DNA of 64,000 bases from positions 1 through 64,000 of the forward strand of contig JAJRXK010000040.1 in NCBI GenBank assembly GCA_024276305.1, given 5' to 3'. The translations under genes were made by a program, and so were the position numbers. This document shows, piece by piece, positions 63,548 to 64,000 of the stretch. The stretch's first letter is position 1. Each line of letters starts with the position of its first letter. The notes below the pieces were generated by a model. That model searched no databases. It was given only the letters and a program-made list of their open reading frames with translations, and was not told where the DNA came from. The stretch comes from Candidatus Krumholzibacteriota bacterium. Lineage in GTDB: Bacteria; Krumholzibacteriota; Krumholzibacteriia; JAJRXK01.

Positions 63548-64000
63548 GTGGCTGGGACCCGGGATCGGGCCGAGCTTCCCAACGAGGTGAAGTGGGATGT
63601 CACCCACATCTACGAGAGCCCACAGCAGTGGCAGGCCGCCTACGACTCCTTGGAAGAGATGATCGCCAGGACCGAGGCCATGCAGGGAACGATCTCGGAG
63701 GGTCCCGAAGTCCTGCTCGACTACTATCGCTTGCAGGACGAAGCGGGAAAGACCGCTTACAAGGTCTGGTACTATGTGAATCTGCAGCGTGATGTCGACC
63801 TGCGCAACAATGAGAAGAATGCTCAGAGGCAGCGCGTTCAGAGCCTCTTCGCCAAGTGGGAGACTGCATCTTCCTGGTTCACGCCGGAACTTCTGGAGAT
63901 TCCTCTGGACCGGGTCCAAGGGTGGATGGAGGCGAATCCGGATTTGGCTCTCTATCGTTTCGCGATCGAGGAGCAATACCGTCTCCAAGAGCATGTCCTC
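63548..64000 (+). CDS. pepF: Oligoendopeptidase F, N-terminal part (window edge), possible frameshift upstream
   Basis: The frame 'RAELPNEVKWDVTHIYESPQQW' and 'AYKVWYYVNLQRDVDLRNNEKNAQRQRVQSLF' (in parts) is the typical M3B PepF opening; it is cut by the window edge. Zinc-site HExxH would lie beyond. GTG 63548 has AGGGG 5 bases upstream and would give a cytoplasmic enzyme. However, ATG 63478 has a much stronger AGGAGGAACG and encodes a signal-peptide-like MIVWRSLGGAVALVL in another frame; joining them needs loss of one base near 63515-63527. So either a cytoplasmic start or a frameshifted exported PepF. PepF cleaves peptides of about 7-17 residues. Confidence 0.72.
   Translation, partial: MAGTRDRAELPNEVKWDVTHIYESPQQWQAAYDSLEEMIARTEAMQGTISEGPEVLLDYYRLQDEAGKTAYKVWYYVNLQRDVDLRNNEKNAQRQRVQSLFAKWETASSWFTPELLEIPLDRVQGWMEANPDLALYRFAIEEQYRLQEHVL

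Overview
The window is chromosomal DNA of a high-GC, diderm (Gram-negative-type) bacterium. Diderm envelope: lipoproteins with lipobox signals, an LpoB-type activator of a periplasmic penicillin-binding protein, and secreted proteins ending in a FlgD-like 'SYPNPFNP' C-terminal domain. That domain, together with cohesin/dockerin-like secreted proteins, three POT-type transporters, a CydA-like/cytochrome c respiratory pair and a Suf-only Fe-S system, suggests an uncultured lineage near Eisenbacteria, Krumholzibacteriota or other relatives of the FCB group. This is inference; no rRNA gene is present. All three tRNAs carry an encoded CCA. TGA, TAG and TAA all end ordinary genes, so the code looks standard. 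I see no CRISPR array, insertion sequence, prophage or integron.

Layout. 1-4.4 kb: three secreted proteins (one cut by the window edge), then an opposite-strand LpoB/COG3014 lipoprotein pair. 4.5-14.1 kb: enoyl-CoA hydratase, tRNA-Leu, the proteostasis run tig-clpP-clpX-lon-engB, a small secreted c-heme/temptin-like protein, purA and tRNA-Lys. 14.1-23.7 kb: a secreted protein, metK behind a structured leader, a CydA-like/cytochrome c pair, DUF1579, a YchJ-like SEC-C protein and a large BNR-repeat protein. 23.8-35.9 kb: a tight five-gene operon recC-recB-recD-deacetylase-membrane glycosyltransferase with 4-base overlaps throughout. 36-39.1 kb: AraC regulator, SRPBCC protein, M81 peptidase. 39.4-42.8 kb: an overlapping operon dinB-unknown-lexA behind a LexA-box-like palindrome. 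42.9-48.5 kb: tRNA-Glu, bacteriohemerythrin, secreted two-repeat protein, membrane-anchored phosphoesterase, hemB with an in-frame amber codon, sufE. 48.5-56.6 kb: M17 aminopeptidase, three POT-type transporters (one with an in-frame ochre codon) and peptidase T, a coherent peptide uptake and digestion locus. 56.6-62.6 kb: an Fe-S operon rrf2-sufB-sufC-sufD-sufS-sufT. The window ends in a hotdog thioesterase and the start of an oligoendopeptidase F.

The most novel signals are: (1) a short C-terminal tag, roughly W-[GST]-x-[ILV]-K-x-x-[FYW], closing five otherwise unrelated secreted proteins, a candidate sorting or anchoring signal; (2) the dinB-unknown-lexA operon, whose unknown middle protein carries a clamp-binding-like QLSFDL peptide; (3) a metK leader with several helices and a terminator-like stem, resembling a riboswitch but matching no class I recognise; and (4) in-frame stops in hemB and a transporter, plus a possible frameshift in pepF, which may be sequencing errors or real lesions.
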